The translations under genes and the position numbers were made by a program. DNA of 64,000 nucleotides from Pseudomonas mendocina (GTDB lineage: Bacteria > Pseudomonadota > Gammaproteobacteria > Pseudomonadales > Pseudomonadaceae). The stretch covers positions 1,798,001 to 1,862,000 of the forward strand of contig CP148074.1 of assembly GCA_037482215.1 (NCBI GenBank). Reading direction: 5' to 3'. This document shows positions 62,550 to 64,000 of the stretch, one piece after another. The first letter of the stretch is position 1. Every line of letters starts with the position of its first letter. The notes under the pieces are model-generated. The model was not told where the DNA came from, did not search any database, and saw only the letters and a list, made by a program, of their open reading frames with translations.

Positions 62550-64000
62550 ATGAGTGAGCCATCCCAATTTGCCTTGTTGGGTAAAAAACGCTTCCTGCCA
62601 TTCTTTCTGACGCAGTTCATCGGGGCCTTCAACGACAACATCTTCAAGCAGTCGTTGATTCTGGCCATTCTCTTCAAAATCACCACCACAGCAGACAAGG
62701 ACTTGTTGGTTAACCTGTGCGCTTTGCTGTTTATCCTGCCGTTCTTTTTGTTCTCGGCATTGGGTGGGCAGTTTGGTGAGAAATTCGCTAAGGATGCGTT
62801 GATCCGCAATATCAAATTGCTGGAAATCGTCATCATGGCCGTCGGTGCGGCGGGAGTGGTGATGTCCAATCTGCCGCTGATGCTCGGGGCGCTGTTTGCC
62901 ATGGGCACGCAGTCGGCGCTATTCGGGCCGGTTAAGTACTCGATTTTGCCGCAGCACCTCGAAGAGCAAGAACTGGTGGGCGGCAACGCATTGGTGGAAA
63001 TGGGCACCTTTCTGGCCATTCTCACCGGCACCATCGGCGCGGGCGTGATCATGGCGGGCAGTCACTACGCCGAAGTGGTGGCCACGGTGATTGTGGTGGT
63101 GTCAGTGCTGGGTTATCTGACCAGCCGTGGTATTCCCACGGCGCCGGCTGCATTGCCGGAGCTGAAGCTGGACTGGAATATCTTCCGTCAAACTTGGCGC
63201 ACCATGAAACTTGGCTTTAACCAGACACCGGCAGTGTCGCGCTCGCTGGTGGGCAACTCCTGGTTCTGGTTCCTCGGCGCAATCTACCTGACGCAGATTC
63301 CGGCCTTTGCCAAAGAGTGGCTGCACGGCGATGAAAGCGTTGTCACACTGATTCTCACAGTGTTCTCAGTGGGTATCGCACTGGGATCGGTGCTGTGTGA
63401 GCGCCTGAGCGGACGCAAGGTTGAAATCGGTCTGGTGCCGTTTGGTTCGTTCGGTCTGACCCTGTTCGGCATCCTGCTTTGGTGGAATGCGTCGGGCTTC
63501 CCGCAGGGCGCAGTGGACCATGACTGGCTGACCGTATTGAGTGAGCCTCAGGCGTGGTGGATTTTGGGCTCGATTGCCGGAATCGGCCTGTTCGGAGGCT
63601 TCTATATCGTGCCGCTCTATGCGTTGATCCAGTCGCGCACGGCTGAGCATGAGCGGGCACGGGTTATTGCCGCGAACAACATCCTCAACGCGCTGTTTAT
63701 GGTGATCTCGGCCGTGGTGTCGATCCTGTTCTTGAGCGTGGCTGAACTGTCGATCCCACAGCTGTTCCTGGCCGTGGCGCTGATGAACATCGCGGTCAAT
63801 AGCTACATCTTCAAAATCGTTCCCGAATTCACCATGCGCTTCATGATCTGGATGCTCAGCCATTCCATGTATCGGGTTGAGCACAAGAATTTGGAGGCAA
63901 TTCCTGACGAGGGTGCAGCGGTGCTGGTGTGCAACCATGTGTCCTTCGTCGATGCGCTGCTGATTGGCGGGGCGATCCGGCGGCCGGTGCGGTTCGTGAT
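62550..64000 (+). CDS. MFS-type lysophospholipid transporter/acyltransferase fusion, 5' part
   Basis: The first 483 codons of a gene running off the window. Residues ~1-410 form an LplT-like MFS domain (FLPFFLTQFIGAFNDNIFKQ, GTQSALFGPVKYSILPQ). After this the PlsC acyltransferase domain begins with the catalytic NHVSFVDAL (NHxxxxD) motif. Full-length relatives couple lysophospholipid flipping with re-acylation. The ATG at 62550 is preceded by AAGGATATAAGA. It is not divided by any stop in the visible part. Confidence 0.88.
   Translation, partial: MSEPSQFALLGKKRFLPFFLTQFIGAFNDNIFKQSLILAILFKITTTADKDLLVNLCALLFILPFFLFSALGGQFGEKFAKDALIRNIKLLEIVIMAVGAAGVVMSNLPLMLGALFAMGTQSALFGPVKYSILPQHLEEQELVGGNALVEMGTFLAILTGTIGAGVIMAGSHYAEVVATVIVVVSVLGYLTSRGIPTAPAALPELKLDWNIFRQTWRTMKLGFNQTPAVSRSLVGNSWFWFLGAIYLTQIPAFAKEWLHGDESVVTLILTVFSVGIALGSVLCERLSGRKVEIGLVPFGSFGLTLFGILLWWNASGFPQGAVDHDWLTVLSEPQAWWILGSIAGIGLFGGFYIVPLYALIQSRTAEHERARVIAANNILNALFMVISAVVSILFLSVAELSIPQLFLAVALMNIAVNSYIFKIVPEFTMRFMIWMLSHSMYRVEHKNLEAIPDEGAAVLVCNHVSFVDALLIGGAIRRPVRFV

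Noticed and set aside
62474..63938. Minus-strand open frames at the right end
   Set aside because: They oppose the MFS-acyltransferase gene, whose plus-strand frame is open from 62550 to the window end with clear LplT and PlsC motifs.

Overview
The window reads as chromosomal DNA of a Pseudomonas-type gammaproteobacterium. Gene density is high, and several gene orders are ones known from that genus: pqqABCDE-pqqH-ercA-ercS, atsA-atsC-atsB/atsR, sftR/sftP-atsK, a thiol dioxygenase next to a rhodanese (compare PA2602/PA2603), and ydbH-ynbE-ydbL. I see no rRNA, tRNA, insertion sequence, prophage or CRISPR array. Family names come from reading translated motifs; no database search was run.

Layout. 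1-2.3 kb: 3' end of moaA, then a MarR regulator divergent from a CynX/NimT-type MFS exporter. 2.3-9.05 kb: a Zur-box-preceded operon of TonB receptor, secreted membrane-anchored CobN-like chelatase, ExbB-like protein and DUF2149 protein. 9.05-13.5 kb: cystine-type ABC transporter with D-cysteine desulfhydrase, divergent from a MetQ-like binding protein. 13.6-16.8 kb: an AaeB/AaeX/AaeA-like efflux pump. 16.9-32.1 kb: a sulfate-ester island with arylsulfatase atsA, transporter atsCB, a frameshifted atsR, a secreted FGE-fold protein, LysR regulator sftR, receptor sftP, alkylsulfatase atsK, a second TauD-family dioxygenase, and a tonB-exbB-exbD set. 32.1-37.4 kb: MFS exporter, rhodanese, EpsC-type serine acetyltransferase, four-domain rhodanese and 3-mercaptopropionate-type dioxygenase. 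38-47.6 kb: an unknown membrane protein, then PQQ synthesis and the ErcA/ErcS alcohol-oxidation regulators. 48-53.6 kb: secreted and envelope proteins including the YdbH/YnbE/YdbL lipid-transport set. 53.7-57.3 kb: an AbrB-type membrane protein and two citrate-synthase paralogs, one with a DNA-binding N-terminus. 57.7-64 kb: a DnaA-box-like cluster, a Sel1 protein, rmuC, a DUF4010 membrane protein, a Xre/RES toxin-antitoxin pair, and the 5' part of an MFS-acyltransferase fusion.

Functional thread. Much of 9-37 kb handles organic sulfur: cystine and D-cysteine uptake and desulfuration, aryl- and alkyl-sulfate-ester import and cleavage, sulfane-sulfur handling, O-acetylserine formation and thiol oxidation. 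The most interesting unlabelled element is a 26-codon ORF upstream of sftP. It has adjacent Cys codons inside one arm of a perfect hairpin and further hairpins before the sftP start, which looks like a cysteine-sensing leader. The second standout is the Zur-box operon, where the CobN-like protein is exported and so is probably a periplasmic metal/tetrapyrrole-handling enzyme, not part of cobalamin synthesis. The third is the pair of citrate synthases linked to an AbrB-type membrane protein, one carrying a helix-turn-helix.
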